Notes under the pieces: model-generated
Seen by the model: the letters and a program-made list of their open reading frames with translations, nothing else
The model's database searches: none
What the model was told of the DNA's origin: nothing
From: Carallia brachiata
Lineage: Eukaryota; Streptophyta; Magnoliopsida; Malpighiales; Rhizophoraceae
DNA length: 64,000 bases
Assembly: GCA_021464245.1 (NCBI GenBank)
Contig: JADCRB010000001.1
Location: 5,762,152 to 5,826,151, forward strand
Direction of reading: 5' to 3'
Position numbers and translations under genes: made by a program
Shown: in pieces, positions 12,481 through 24,366 of the stretch
Position numbering within the stretch: the stretch's first letter is position 1
How the letters are laid out: each line of letters starts with the position of its first letter

Positions 12481-13532
12481 ATAAAAGTGGAATTGAAGAG
12501 GCAATGAACATCAATTACTGCCATTATCAGCATTACATGGACATTGAAACAATGGATGGCATTTGAGACGATTCTTAGGGACTGTGAGGACCTCTTAAAC
12601 AAAATTGTCACGTCTTTTAGTGAGAAAAATTTTTGTACAGACCATTTATCTAGCACAACTGAGACATATTTTTGGTCTTGTTACACTTTTTTTTTTTTTT
12701 TGGTTAAAAAAAATTCAATTGTAAAAAAAAAAAAATAACTGTGAATTGCTTCAATTCCCGTCAAGATTTGAGAATTGTTACAATGTTCTCTTGGCTTGGT
12801 CATCGAAGAATTCACATTCTTATAAGTAACCATTAAACAAAATGTTTTCATCAAAATTTATCTCATATTCAAAAATTTTATTTGTTTTTTTTTTAATGGC
12901 AGTTACTTCAGCTTCAATTTTGCTGGGTTGTTTCATTTACTTGCATAAAGCGGCTGTTTTCTTTCCCATTTACACTGCCGTGGGGCATTATTTGCTCCGG
13001 TTAATTGTTTGTTTTACAATCTGGGTACCATTTATATGTTGCAATGGATTTTTACCTCTTTCTTTTCTTTTCTTTGTTTTTTTTTTTTTTTTTTTGGGTC
13101 TGGGGTGGAGGGGGTGTCAATCTAGGAGAGAAATTTGTGGGGGCAACACTGACTATGTTTGGATCCACAAGATTGGGAAATAATTGAAAGAAAATTGTTA
13201 AATTGTGGACAAGAGAGACAAAAATGAGAGCCAATTTCCATCTTTCTTGGTGGCAAAATCTTGCTCTGATCATGCCTTTCTTTCTCATGTACGCCTAACG
13301 TAAAGACCAAAACGGAAAAAACAAGACCAAATCTGAGAGTTCATAGGCTTTTTTCTCGGACAAATCTGCAGCGAGATGAGCGGAAACTAGTTGGGAATCC
13401 TTCCTGTTTTGATGGCGTATTTGGCCATTTGAGGATCAGTCATAAAGACAAGGAACGAAAAGAAAACAAAAACCAAACAAGCAATGGAAAGAAGTATAAA
13501 AGAAGAAAGGAACTCTGAAAATCAAAACGAAA
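12481..13532. other. Spacer without supported genes
   Basis: Open frames near 12842-13288 are low-complexity translations of T- and A-runs and have no recognisable domain. Composition becomes less AT-rich approaching the tRNA. Confidence 0.5.
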
Positions 13533-13605
13533 TGGAGATGCGGGGTATCGATCCCCGTACCTCTCGCATGCTAAGCGAGCGCTCTACCATCTGAGCTACA
13601 TCCCC
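13533..13605 (-). tRNA. tRNA-Ala (anticodon AGC)
   Basis: A 73-base cloverleaf on the minus strand. The acceptor stem pairs GGGGATG with CATCTCC with one G-U pair and discriminator A. The D-arm is GTAGCTCAGATGGTAGAGC, the anticodon loop has AGC flanked by CGCTT and ATGCG, and the T-arm contains GATCGATACC. No intron, and no encoded CCA, as usual for a nuclear tRNA gene. The internal A and B boxes serve as its Pol III promoter. Confidence 0.96.
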
Positions 13606-13838
13606 TTCGGTTAGAAGAATTATTATTTTTTTATTGATCTTTTTATTTTTCATTTTATTTTATTTATTCATGCTTTTTTGGGCGTTTTGCCCTGAATGGG
13701 AGTGAAGTTTGATATAACGCTCGTCTGATAAAGGTTGTGTGTCAAGTTGTTTATGCTAATTGCCTTGCAAACCAGCAAGGCAGTAATATTGGTGCCAGCG
13801 TTGAACACATGTAGATGCCGATTGCGGTGTGCTATCTA

Positions 13839-14459
13839 CAGTGGCGGAGCCACATTGATCACTATGAAGGCAATTGCTCCCACTAATAAAAAAAAAATTT
13901 CATATAATATAGATAAAATTTGAAGTATTGTCCTACTTAAAAAATTTTTTTGCCCCACTCAAAATAAAAAATTATTAGATTGGCACAAGAGATTTCAAAT
14001 AATAGTTAAAAATTATACATAATTTAGATGAATGAGTTCTTATCTTTTAATTTGAAATGAATATTGTATAATAATGGTTGATGTATGTCGTATTTAAAAT
14101 TCAGTTACTCTTATTTGATGATACAATAAAATTTAAAGCGTACAAATTAAACGTGTATTTTTAATTGATGTACATATTTTTCTGAATATAAGTATATTTT
14201 TTCATTAGTTATAATTCTAAATATATGTATGGATAATTATATCTTAATTTCAAGTGTATTTTTAAAATATTTCTTATAATAAAGATGACTAATGTATATG
14301 TAATTTTGTCAAATTTTCTCCTTATTTCTTATGCTATAAAAAATTTGTAAAAACTATTATTCATAATTTTTACTCTTGTTTTAATTTTATATTATTTTAA
14401 TAATTTTTTAATTCTGTATAAATTTGTCCCACTAACCGGAATCTCTGGCTCCGCCACTG
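13839..14459. mobile_element. Non-autonomous hAT element, 621 bp
   Basis: Starts CAGTGGCGGAGCCA and ends TGGCTCCGCCACTG, perfect 14-bp terminal inverted repeats. It is flanked on both sides by the identical 8-bp GCTATCTA (13831-13838 and 14460-14467). An 8-bp duplication and CAGTGGCGGA-type termini are hallmarks of plant hAT elements. The interior is AT-rich with no transposase frame, so it would need a transposase from elsewhere. The perfect duplication and termini argue that the insertion is not very old. Confidence 0.92.
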
Positions 14460-14742
14460 GCTATCTATATATCTATATTAAGTGGGTGCCATGAAGCTTT
14501 GCAGCAATCACAACATAGATTTTAAACAAGCCGGGCCTATGCAAAAAGGCACGATCAATTATCATAATCAGTCCCCTTTTTCACTTTAGCTAGCCAACAA
14601 GATTTGTGCAAAAATCTGGCTTATTTCGTTAGCATGAATTTGAATGCTGGCCTGTTTGCTGGGTTCCCTGTAGAGGGCCATTTAATTTCAGGGTTATGAG
14701 AGGCAGCTCTATCTTTTGAACCCTTGGATGAGAAAATAAATA

Positions 14743-15541
14743 GCATAAAGGTTAATTTTACTTAAAATTTTTTTGTGATTTGTTGATTTTCATTTACTAA
14801 GTTTTTTTTTTTTTGAAATTAATTTAAAACGTTAGGTCCTTCACACTAATTATATCATACTGTCAATTTTTCTGTTATAGATTGGCGTAACAACTAACGG
14901 ACGCATCAACAAAATTATCTCCAATCAGCTGTCAGATTATCTTAAATTGATGACGTAACATTTTAATTTTAATTTTAATAAAAAATTTTAATAATTTTTT
15001 AAAAAAATTTAAAAATTAAAAAAAACTAATTTCTGTCTCCCCTCTCTCCTCCCTTTCTCTCTCCTTGCCCCTCTCCTCTTCTCTTCTCTCTCCTTCCTCC
15101 ATTTCCGTCCTCGCCCACCCCCTCCCTCTTCATCAAGGAGAATGACGGTTACTCGAAAAGAAACAAACAAATATCAAATGGCTCCACTAATTAATTGATG
15201 CACCAGTATCAAATTTTGTCCTATTCTATATAGTGTCTTCTTCTTTTTGATTCTCCTTGACGAAGAGGAAGAGGGAGGGGGAGGGCGAGGAGAGAAATGG
15301 CGGAAGGAGGAGAGAGAGAGAGAAGGGAGGAGAGATAAGGGAAGAGGACAGAGAAAGAGAGAAAAATTGGCATACTTGAAAGTCTGTTAGTTGTTACATC
15401 AATTTATTTGATAGAAAAATTGACGGTAAAATATAATTAGTGTGATGAAAATATTATTTTAAATTAATTTTTATCGAGAAACATATGATGAATGAAAATT
15501 AATAAATTATAAAAAATTTTGAGTAAAATGGACCCTTATGC
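14743..15541. mobile_element. Fold-back element with arms of nearly half its length, about 800 bp
   Basis: The left end GCATAAAGGTTAATTTTACT pairs with the right end, which read on the other strand is GCATAAGGGTCCATTTTACT. Pairing continues through TCACACTAATTATATC/ATATAATTAGTGTGA, through a pyrimidine-rich left arm (15030-15130) against a purine-rich right arm (15250-15360), and up to CATCAAGGAGAATGAC/TTCTCCTTGACGAAG near the centre. There is no coding potential. No clear target-site duplication was found; Mutator-type MITE is one possibility. A transcript would form a long hairpin and could feed small-RNA production. Confidence 0.75.
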
Positions 15542-16171
15542 CGAATATCTTTTTATTTAAATATTTTTAGTTTGTCTCATGCACATGTTGTAATTTTTTT
15601 AAAAAAAAATAATTCAAAAAAGATATTATTTTGGCTCTCATGACGTTAGCCACATGGACCTCGTGTCATGGGCGTTCGATTTTCCACACTCATGTATCAT
15701 TTCCCAGATTTTTAAAAAAATAAAAAGGGTCCATACAAGAAGAAGAAATGGCTAAGGTAAAAAATAAGTGCTCCCTCCTTTTCTTCTCCCAACTTTCGCA
15801 AACGGTATTCAGTCTGCTTAATCGGTTTAGTGAAAGGCAGACTATCTGATTAAATAAAAAAATTACAACATGTGCATGACCGATTAAAATGTGTATGAAG
15901 ACCCGTGAAAGTCGCAAAATTATATTGTTCCATTTCTTAATCCATCCTCATGCATACCATATTCTAACTACTTCCACATTTAGTTCCTCCTAATGCACAT
16001 CAAGCAATTTTTTTCTAAAAAATAAAATTTTAAAAATAATTTCATTTTATTTTGGACGATATCGTGGCAACGTCACCCCTCGAGACCCTGTGTTTGCCTG
16101 TGTTTGAGCAACGAGTCCCCGTAAGGGGAGCCAAAAAATTTACGATCCTTTTATCTTTTTTTACCTCCGCG

Positions 16172-16340
16172 TCATGGATCAATTCTTTCTGCTTCATCTA
16201 CGAATTCTGTTGATGTATGAAGACTTTCATAGCTTTAGAAGAGAAATATATATATATATCTATACATACTGTCTTAAACTTTGGATCAATTCTTTCTGCT
16301 TCATCTACAGATGTTTTCGTAGAATTCTTAGTTTTAGAGA
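16172..16340 (+). repeat. Local direct duplication
   Basis: TGGATCAATTCTTTCTGCTT plus the following CATCTAC occurs at about 16175 and again at about 16282, and each copy is followed by a related GAATTCT stretch. The copies are separated by a (TA)n-like run. No function is apparent. Confidence 0.6.
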
Positions 16341-17189
16341 TATTTTGTTGTTCACATGCACATTCGTACTGGACGAGGCACATAGTTCATTGTCAATCTT
16401 CCTGTTAGCTAGAAGGATAAAACTTATAACATTTAATTTGTAAATTGCATATAAAATACTTGTATAAATCTAATTTAACTAATTTATAATACCTGTAAAA
16501 TTTTTATTGAAAATTTAATCATAATAATTTGGAGGATGTAAAGATTCTATTGTTTTAGCTACGTTTTGTAGTTTTGAAATATAATGACAATATTGTAGTA
16601 TTTTGATAAAAAGGCATAAGAATCAATAATTTTCCTCTCACTTTTTGAAAAATGATCTTAGTAGGCCACAAAGGAAAATTAGTTTTCCTTGCTGCTATTT
16701 TGCTCTCTCATAAATACGTTTTTCAAAACAAGTATTTACTTTTTTTTTTATTTTTTCTTACTGAAGACAGTCTAACATCATGAGAAAATAGGTTTGTGAG
16801 AGGGAGAACTGGAAATCGAACTCTAAATCCATCAATTACTTAAATTATTTATATTTGCAATAAATCTAAAATGATGTAGTGTTAGAAGCTTAATTGGAAC
16901 TCGAAATCCCTTTTCGCTTTATTTTTTTTCCTGTATATTTTTTTTTCTCTCCCAAACACAATGTTAAAGTGGTGAGATATACATTATAGATAAGATATCT
17001 CTTCGTGGATATAGAGAAAATTTATTAATGTCAGACAACTTAGAAGATAGATATCTTGCTTCAATCAACTTACAGATATATCTTTCTCCTTTAACAAATA
17101 AGATAATCTCATTTCTCCTTTATGATTGTTTTTACTTTTTTGGATTTGTAATATTTGCGTATTTGTATGAAAAAATGAGTTAACTATTT

Positions 17190-17315
17190 AGAGCAGCTGG
17201 TTTAGCGATATTACCTAGGAGGAGATTGGAAATTTGATTCTAACTCTTTTAAATTCCTCACTCCCTTAATTATAATATCGGCTTTGATCATCCTTTAACA
17301 AAAAAAAAAAAAACA
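17190..17315 (+). mobile_element. Possible SINE-like sequence with poly(A) tail
   Basis: GCAGCTGGTTTAGCGATATT resembles a worn A-box region and GGAAATTTGATTCTAAC a worn B-box region about 40 bases later. The stretch ends CCTTTAACA followed by about 13 As. The match to tRNA promoter elements is loose, so this is tentative. Confidence 0.3.
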
Positions 17316-18493
17316 GAAGCCAAATCACAATGACACACATACATTCCTTATTTGTTGACTAAGTTAAAAAATTTCCAGTCCAAGGAAGTAATTGCTGATA
17401 TGATGAAATTTAACGTTTATTGTGTTTCATTAGTTTAAGGATATTTCAGAAATATTATACTCATATAACCTATTTACTAATGTTTTTCTGCAAAAAGAAA
17501 AGACTTGGAGTGAAAAACGGATTTCATCTGTCCCCCACAGGTGTGGAAACCATTAGTCACACAAAAATTTACGTTTAAGAATCTTTGAATTGAACAAGTG
17601 ACAAGGAAAGTGAATCCTTTGTAACAACACAATGTGCACCAAAATTAACAAATAGGCATGAGAGTGGATAAAAAATGCGATACTCATGCATATTTTGTTC
17701 CATTTCCTGCACATTTTGTCAGTCCTTATGATTTATAGAAAAATATTTATAGAGTTTTATTACATAAACTCAAGAGTTAGAATCAAAAATTAGATATTGG
17801 TCCACATCACTCAATTTTATCTATTAATTAGTCCACTATTTATTAAAATACATGTCAACTATAACCAAAAGTTAATATTAAACGGTATCGGCCGCTGGCC
17901 GGCATCCAAAATTCATGTTCTAAACTTACATTCATGTGATATTTTTTAAATATAAATTTCAATATATATACATAGGGGATCAGTAGGCGTTTGTAGCTTT
18001 GGAGAGTACAAATAGCTAATAGGAAAAAAAACCTATCATTTAGAATCTGTTTGTTTGTTAAAAAATAATTTATTTTTATAAAATATTTATAAAAAAAATA
18101 TTTACAGTAAAAATAATAATTTTTTCTTATCACTCATTTAAAGCACGCTTTGATTTTTTTTTCAAAAAATAACTTTAGTTCAAAATAAGTGTAAGTTATT
18201 TTCCTTAAAAATTTTAAAATTTTTTTCTAATTTTCTTAAAATTTTTCATAATAAAAATATTTTATATGAAATAAACGTCAAAAAATGAAAAAAAAATTTC
18301 CTATCAAACATTTTACTACAAACAAACATCCTTTTAATAACGATTGAAACAGAAAAGGGCAAGAAAGGAATTTTCTTTTTTTGTTTTTTTGACCAAGCAA
18401 GAAAGGAAATTGAACAAAGGATAGATGCGTCAAGGTACATAGGGCAGGCCCACATGTGACTGCAGTTAAAGTAGTTTGTGCCGTATTTATTGT

Positions 18494-18501
18494 CTCCAGT
18501 G
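18494..18501. other. hAT target-site duplication, left copy (CTCCAGTG)
   Basis: Identical to 24234-24241 on the far side of the element. Eight bases is the standard hAT duplication length. Confidence 0.92.
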
Positions 18502-18514
18502 TAGGGCTGCAAAT

Positions 18515-18785
18515 GAGCCGAGCTGAGCCGAGCTTGGCCAGGCTCGAGCTCGGCTCGATAAGAATTTTTGCAAGCTCGAGCTCGGCTCGAGCTCGGTTCG
18601 AGCTATGAAGATTGAGGCTCGAGCTCGGCTCGTAACATTTTTACGTAGGCTCGGGCTCGGCTCGAGCTCGACTCAATAATTTTTTTTTTTTTAAATTTTT
18701 TTGGTATAAGCTCGATACTAAGCTCGGTTCGATACTAAATTCGGCTCGAAAATTAGCTCGGCTCGATAACAAGCTCGGCTCGACT
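18515..18785. repeat. Left subterminal GAGCTCG/CGGCTCG array of the hAT element
   Basis: More than a dozen close-packed copies of variants of GCTCGGCTCGA and GAGCTCG in both orientations, just inside the left terminus. In hAT elements, subterminal repeats are typical transposase binding sites; the binding role here is inferred. Confidence 0.8.
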
Positions 18786-19871
18786 AGTTAAATGAAAACA
18801 ATTATGAGCATAATTAATACTTGATACTTTTCAAACGAAAGTGTTATTCAAATTACTAAAATATAACAAATCCAATAATTAATTCTCTACAATAAACAAG
18901 ATAAGGAAAAAATTCTAAAAATTCAATTCAACAAGGTTTCCAAATGCTTCAAATATACTCAACAGACATTCAAAATCCTCAGCTCTTTTATTTTCTGCAT
19001 AACTCTTGATAGGGCTTGGGGCTGTGACATTCAATCCGAGAATAACAGCTTCACTGGCAACAGCAATATGTAACCCTCTTGCATTCAAAAAACAAGATAC
19101 TTCATATATTAGTCTCTTGAATTCAATAAGTAGTAAAGTGACAGTGACAACAACTTCCAAAAAGGTTGCAATATAAAATGGCAGCCTGTAGAAGACAATA
19201 TGTTGAATTGCTTACTTAAAAATTTCGATACTTGACTCTTCCTCCAAAAAAGAAAAACAAGTAATTGTTAATTTCCTTTGTTATTCCTATTGATAAACAT
19301 ATCCATGAAATATGGGCAATTTGACTAACTTGATCATGGATATGATAATGCTAAAAACTAAGCATTCAAAAGATTCTATTAATGGTCAAAAAATCATTGT
19401 TAATGAAGAAATATATAAGAAATTTGGATGCAGACACAAGAACTCAAAGTAAAATAATCTAAAGCAATACAATAATCACCTGGGTATAAATAAATGAATC
19501 AGTGAGAAAATTAATGGGGAAAGTAGCATCAAAAAATGAATCAAATAATTGTCATAAAAAAAAAAACTTAGCAAAATTTTGGTACTTTAATGACAAGAAA
19601 ATAAGAACGATTAATAAAAGATTTAAGATTTTGGTTATATTTAAATGTTTGGCACTACTTTTGGTAATGTGGACCACTATACGCAGCAAAGGTATTATGG
19701 CAATGATTTATTGGCATTTTTGAAGCATAAAAGGAAACCAATATCACAAGAAAATGCTCTTACTAGCAAGCTGCAATCAGGATTCATCAATTCAGCCACC
19801 TTTACCACATGACAAGTAAAATCAAATGTTAATCACAAGAAAAGCCAGCAGAATTTACCTATTAAAAACCA

Positions 19872-22100
19872 TCATGGGAGCAATATCTCTTTTGTATCCT
19901 CTACTTTCTGTAAAGATTGAAATGAGAATATGTTAGTTTCTATTATATACCATATAATATGTTAATAAGTACAAATATAACGATATTAGAAAAACAAAAT
20001 ACCTTAGCTTTCTTTTTAATTCCATAGAAGTTACGAAGCCAATCCTCCCCACAAAGCAACACTTGAACTGTCTCCGTTGACAATGATGCACGATAGGGAT
20101 CAATCACCCTACCACCAGCACTAAATGCGGATTCAGATGCAACAGTAGTGATGGGAATTGCCAATATGTCACGAGCCATCAAAGACAAAATTCTGAACTT
20201 GAGCTCATTTGCCTTCCACCATTGCAGTACATTAAATGAAGAAGTTGCTTCAATATCTTCACATATAAAAACCTTCACTCAAATACACATCCAAATCTGA
20301 TTTGGATGTGTTCACGGTATCAACATTTCTTATAAATGCATCAAATTGGGATCTACCACTCTTGATGCTCTTACCCTTGGCCCCATTACCAGATTTTTCA
20401 ACAATAGAACTACCAACACCACCCTCAACTCCTTTCTCTCTAGTGTTGTTTGTGTGAGCTTCAAGATACTCATTGTAAAGTTCAAATAAAGCATCATGAA
20501 CAATTTCAATCTGTTTAGAAACCTCAAATTCAGGATACATGATTGGGAAACAAAACTCTATAAATTTCATCTTAGTTCTTGGATCCAAGACAGCAGCAAT
20601 AGAGATAAGCAAATTGCTATCACCCCAATATTTATCAAATTTCTCTTTCATTTTTTCAGCCATATTTTTCATAAATTCACTCCCATTGGCATGATTCTCA
20701 TCCAACAATTCTTTGACCCTCCAAAGTTCCGGAAGAAATAAATTTGAGGTAGGATATTCAGAACCAGAGATAATCTCAGTGATATCATTGAAAAGACTTA
20801 GAAAGCGACATACCTCCTCAACTTTCTTCCAATCATCTTCACTTGGCAAAGTGTTGTAAGATGGATCTCGCTGTTGATATCGTGGAAATACATCTTTGAA
20901 ATCCAAAGCAGCAGCCAACATTACATAAGTTGCATTCCACCGAGTACAAACATCTAAGATAAGCTTCTTTGAAGATAATTTCAATTGATTTGCAATTTCA
21001 CTGAAAGTCTTAAGTCGATGCTCAGATTTGTCAAGATATTTCACACTATCACGAACATCACAGATAATAAATTCAATTTCAGACAACCCATCTTGCACCA
21101 ACAAATTGAGGATATGTGCACAACATCGCACATGGAATAACTGTCCCCTAAGAGGCAACTTGTTTTGGATGGAAAGACTATCCTTCAACATTCTTACAGC
21201 AACATCATTATAGGAAGCATTATCTACAGTGATACTAGAGATTTTTTTCTCCACTCCCCACTCAACTAATCGATTATAAATTGCATCATGCACATTAATT
21301 CCACTATGAGGAGGAGGACAATCACAAAAATTGAGAATTCTTTTTTGCAAATTCCAATTTCGATCAACAAAATGGGAAGTCAAAACCATATAATGAATTT
21401 TTTGACCTGATCTCCACATATCAGTAGTGAGATTGATTTTACTAACCTCTTGCAACAAAACCTTCACTTTCTTCTTCTCTAACTCATAAGCTGTTACACA
21501 ATCATTCTTCACAGTGGTTCGAGTAATCTTTTGAAAAAGAGGATTGGCATTCTTCATCAACAAATTGAATAATTCATACTCCACAAAGTTGAAGGGTAAC
21601 TCATGCACCATAATCATATGAGCAGTAATCTCCCTAATCCTTGCTTGACTGTACTTAAAATTTTGGACTGTTGTAACAGTTTCAGCATTCTTTGGTGATA
21701 CAGTGATGCTTTGTTGTCCTTGTTCAACATGTTTTGTGTAAGGACAGTTATTCATGTGCCTCAAATATGTTGATGTTGCACCACCTTTATTAATTTTGAG
21801 TCGATGCTTACAATTGATACACTCTAACTTCTTCGACCCATCTTTGAGTGTGACTTCCTTAAAAGTCTCCCAACACTTAGAAGTCTTTTTTCGTTTCTTC
21901 TTCTCGTAAGGATTATCACTATTACCTTCATTTTCTCCTTCTCCTTCTCCTTCTCCTTCTCCATGTAAAATAATTAATTCAGCAACCTCTTCCACCGTTT
22001 CTTCGGTGAATCTTTCATGCACATTTGCAATGTTATCATCCATGAATGATGAACCTGAATATAAAGGTTCCAATGATGATCCAGAGACAAATTGAGACAT
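19872..22100 (-). CDS. hAT transposase (BED finger, RICESLEEPER-like), one frame break
   Basis: The start at 22100 opens a 613-residue frame. After an acidic, Glu-Gly-repeat N-terminus comes a BED-type zinc finger (CWETF, LECINC, then H-x3-C in LRHMNNC). The RNase-H-like catalytic core follows, with LTTDMW and ITVDNASYND carrying the likely first two catalytic aspartates. This frame stops at 20259, but the hAT C-terminal dimerisation domain (WWKANELKFRILSLMARDIL, ITTVASESAFSAGGRVI) continues in another frame from about 20270 to 20003. A GT-AG intron (19908-20002) would then lead to a short last exon ending at 19872. The break near 20262-20270 lies beside a short TA repeat and looks like loss of two bases. 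Transposases of this family cut and paste the element in the nucleus. As read, the dimerisation domain would be lost. Confidence 0.88.
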
Positions 22101-23006
22101 ACCTGAATATAATATATACTTTAGTACAATTTAATTTAATAAACATAGTATCCATGGGAGAAAAGGCCCCTCTATATAACCAATATACAATTGTTTATGT
22201 GCCAATTGTATAACCTCCAAATAGCAAGGACATGCAATTTCAAAGAAAGTTAAAGAGAGCGAGAGACAATAAAGAAACTTCAATAAAAAACGTACTTGAA
22301 AAAAATACGGCAAACCAAGATCGAGAGGAATTATAGAGCAAGGGGTCAAGGGCAGTGGTCTTTATAGACTCTGTGCAAAACTAACTGGAAATGTCTGCCC
22401 CTTCTGCTCACTAACTGCACCATAAAAAATGCATACAAAAAAGCCAATTGAAAGGGAAAATGCATATAAAGCCAACTGAAAGGAAAGCCAAACAGCCCAA
22501 ACATCTAGATCATTGTCAGTTTCACTCTACTTACCCTAAGCAAGATACATCTACCAATAAATTAAAATAAATAAATAAATAATCAGTAGAAAAAATGACA
22601 TATAAATCCCATAAGATTCATCGCATAACGAGATCCATAAAGAGATAAGCTGAAATTTTTCCAAAATCTTCCGAATTGCAACATTCCCTAAATTAGCAAC
22701 TCAACAGGACACATTTCAATCATAGCAGAATAACAAACAAATTGTACTAAATATACCTTCAGGCACGGGTAAACCATAGAATTTAAATAGCTCATCATTT
22801 TGAATACATCAATAGTTAAAGTATCTATAACAACTGTTCTGATTTACATCAATAATCCTTATAGCAGTCTCATATTATTTCCGTTTCATTCTTCTTTAGT
22901 CATTTTTTCTTCTAGTTAATTTTGACACCCCAGACCGATCTCCACCAGAGGCCCCATCTACAGAGTTTATACTTCTAGGATGAAGGCAATAAATCACCAT
23001 AAATAC

Positions 23007-23027
23007 ACACACACACACACACACACA
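23007..23027 (+). repeat. (AC)n microsatellite
   Basis: About ten AC dinucleotides inside the hAT element, in its untranslated region. Confidence 0.85.
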
Positions 23028-23984
23028 AACAAAAGCTTTAAGCAAAGTGAACTTTGTTAGGCTGAAGGAAAAAAAATATCAAACGTGGCAGAAGACCAAA
23101 TGAAGTCAAGGCAATTGAGTACATGGAAAAAAACATATTTGTTTGCAATAGCCATCTTAAGAAAAACCAACATTTCTTTTTTTAGCCTCCTCTGTTCAGC
23201 TGCTTCCTTCAATTTATCACATTCCATATTGGCATGTATAAGTAATCAAAATGATACTCAAAACTACATTGAAAGGATCAATAGAAGGATGCACAGTCAG
23301 ATGAATTTGGTAGCAAACTTAAGGTTCTAACTTTTCTCTTTCCTTGTGACATATTTGGTTGGTGTTCAATCTACATAGACTCATCATCACTCATAAATAC
23401 CACCTTCACCTTGGCTGGGTTCTACAAAAGCAGCAGCAATTTGGGTATATGAGTTCCTTTGCTCTTGAATATTGTCGAACCCCCTAATTACAGGGCCAAG
23501 TGTCTTCTATCCCTGCAATCATATTTCAATTTTTGTGATAAGAACCGCAGAAGAGGGGAAATTAGCTAAATCTGACCGATGCAACCGACATCGACAGTCC
23601 GAGCTCACCGAAACCCCCAAATTTGCGCTTTTTAAAGAAAAAATAGGGAAAAGAGATGAGTTACCTTAGCTTAAATCCAGTTATCAGAAAGATGCGAGAT
23701 GAAGGCTATAGCTTAGGTACTCCATCGTTGCCTCGCCGGTGGTGATTTTGCTGTGGGAGAATGGCACCGAAAAAAAATCAATTGCAAATAGACACAAGAG
23801 AATAGCTGAGGCCAGTGGCTGTGGGCTGCAACGCGAGAGGATAAGTAATAAAAAGAAAAAACCCTAAACATATTATGTCCCTTTTATATTAACAGCTAAA
23901 TGATACATTTAGGTATTATTGATACTTTAAACGAGCTTATAACGACACATATTAAACAAGTTTTTAATGATACATTAATCGAGC

Positions 23985-24225
23985 TTTTAAGCGAGCTTTA
24001 CTCGAGCTTTTAAGTGAGCTTTAATCGAGCTTTTAAGCGAGCTTTAAATGAACTATTCACGAGCCTAAACCGAGTCGAGCCTGTCCCTGTTCAGGCTCAG
24101 CTCGTTTATGAAACGAGCTTTAAATTTAAGCTCGTGTATCGCTCATTTAGCTACCCGAACGAGCTCGAGTCGAGCTCTTATCGAGCCGAGCCACCGAGCT
24201 TTTAACGAACGTATCGGCTCGCTTG
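23985..24225. repeat. Right subterminal array of the hAT element
   Basis: Repeated CGAGCTTTTAAGCGAGCTTT, CGAGTCGAGCC and CGAGCTCGAGTCGAGCTC motifs just inside the right terminus, mirroring the left array. The right array has more TTTTAA spacers and the left more direct CTCGGCTCG runs, so the two ends are not identical. Confidence 0.8.
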
Positions 24226-24233
24226 CAGCCCTA

Positions 24234-24241
24234 CTCCAGTG
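24234..24241. other. hAT target-site duplication, right copy (CTCCAGTG)
   Basis: Perfect copy of 18494-18501, directly after the right terminal inverted repeat. Confidence 0.92.
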
Positions 24242-24366
24242 TAGCGTGCGGGAAGAATACACACGTAAAATACTACGTACGGTATGGACACAGACCTTGT
24301 AGAGAACGGAAGGCAATTAATGATGGCTATTGTTTCTAGCAAATAGTACACAACGTAAAGTTTTTT

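Larger units (their letters stand above)
15542..18501. other. Long AT-rich spacer with small repeats
   Basis: No gene supported. Contents: a small local duplication at 16174-16330; a SINE-like stretch ending in a poly(A) run at about 17190-17315; and an AT-rich segment, about 18035-18335, whose ends (CTGTTTGTTTG and CAAACAAACATCC) are weakly inverted and could be a degraded MITE. Confidence 0.5.
18502..24233 (-). mobile_element. Near-complete autonomous-type hAT transposon, 5.7 kb
   Basis: The left terminus reads TAGGGCTGCAAATGAGCCGA and the right terminus, on the opposite strand, TAGGGCTGCAAGCGAGCCGA: 20-bp inverted repeats with two mismatches. Identical 8-bp CTCCAGTG lies outside each end (18494-18501 and 24234-24241). 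Both ends carry arrays of GAGCTCG/CGAGCC motifs. Inside, on the minus strand, is a BED-finger hAT transposase. Termini, duplication and transposase together fix the family as hAT. The perfect duplication implies a fairly recent insertion, and one frame break in the transposase is the main visible damage. The sequences outside the transposase (18790-19870 and 22100-23930) look like non-coding leader and trailer. Confidence 0.95.

Noticed and set aside
12842..13310. Hydrophobic plus-strand frame and basic minus-strand frames
   Set aside because: Composition follows T- and A-runs; no initiation context or family match.
18915..19160. 81-codon minus-strand frame in the hAT element
   Set aside because: Downstream of the transposase, no known domain, probably trailer sequence.
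23085..23330. 81-codon plus-strand frame in the hAT element
   Set aside because: Opposite to the transposase, no domain; probably leader or intron sequence.
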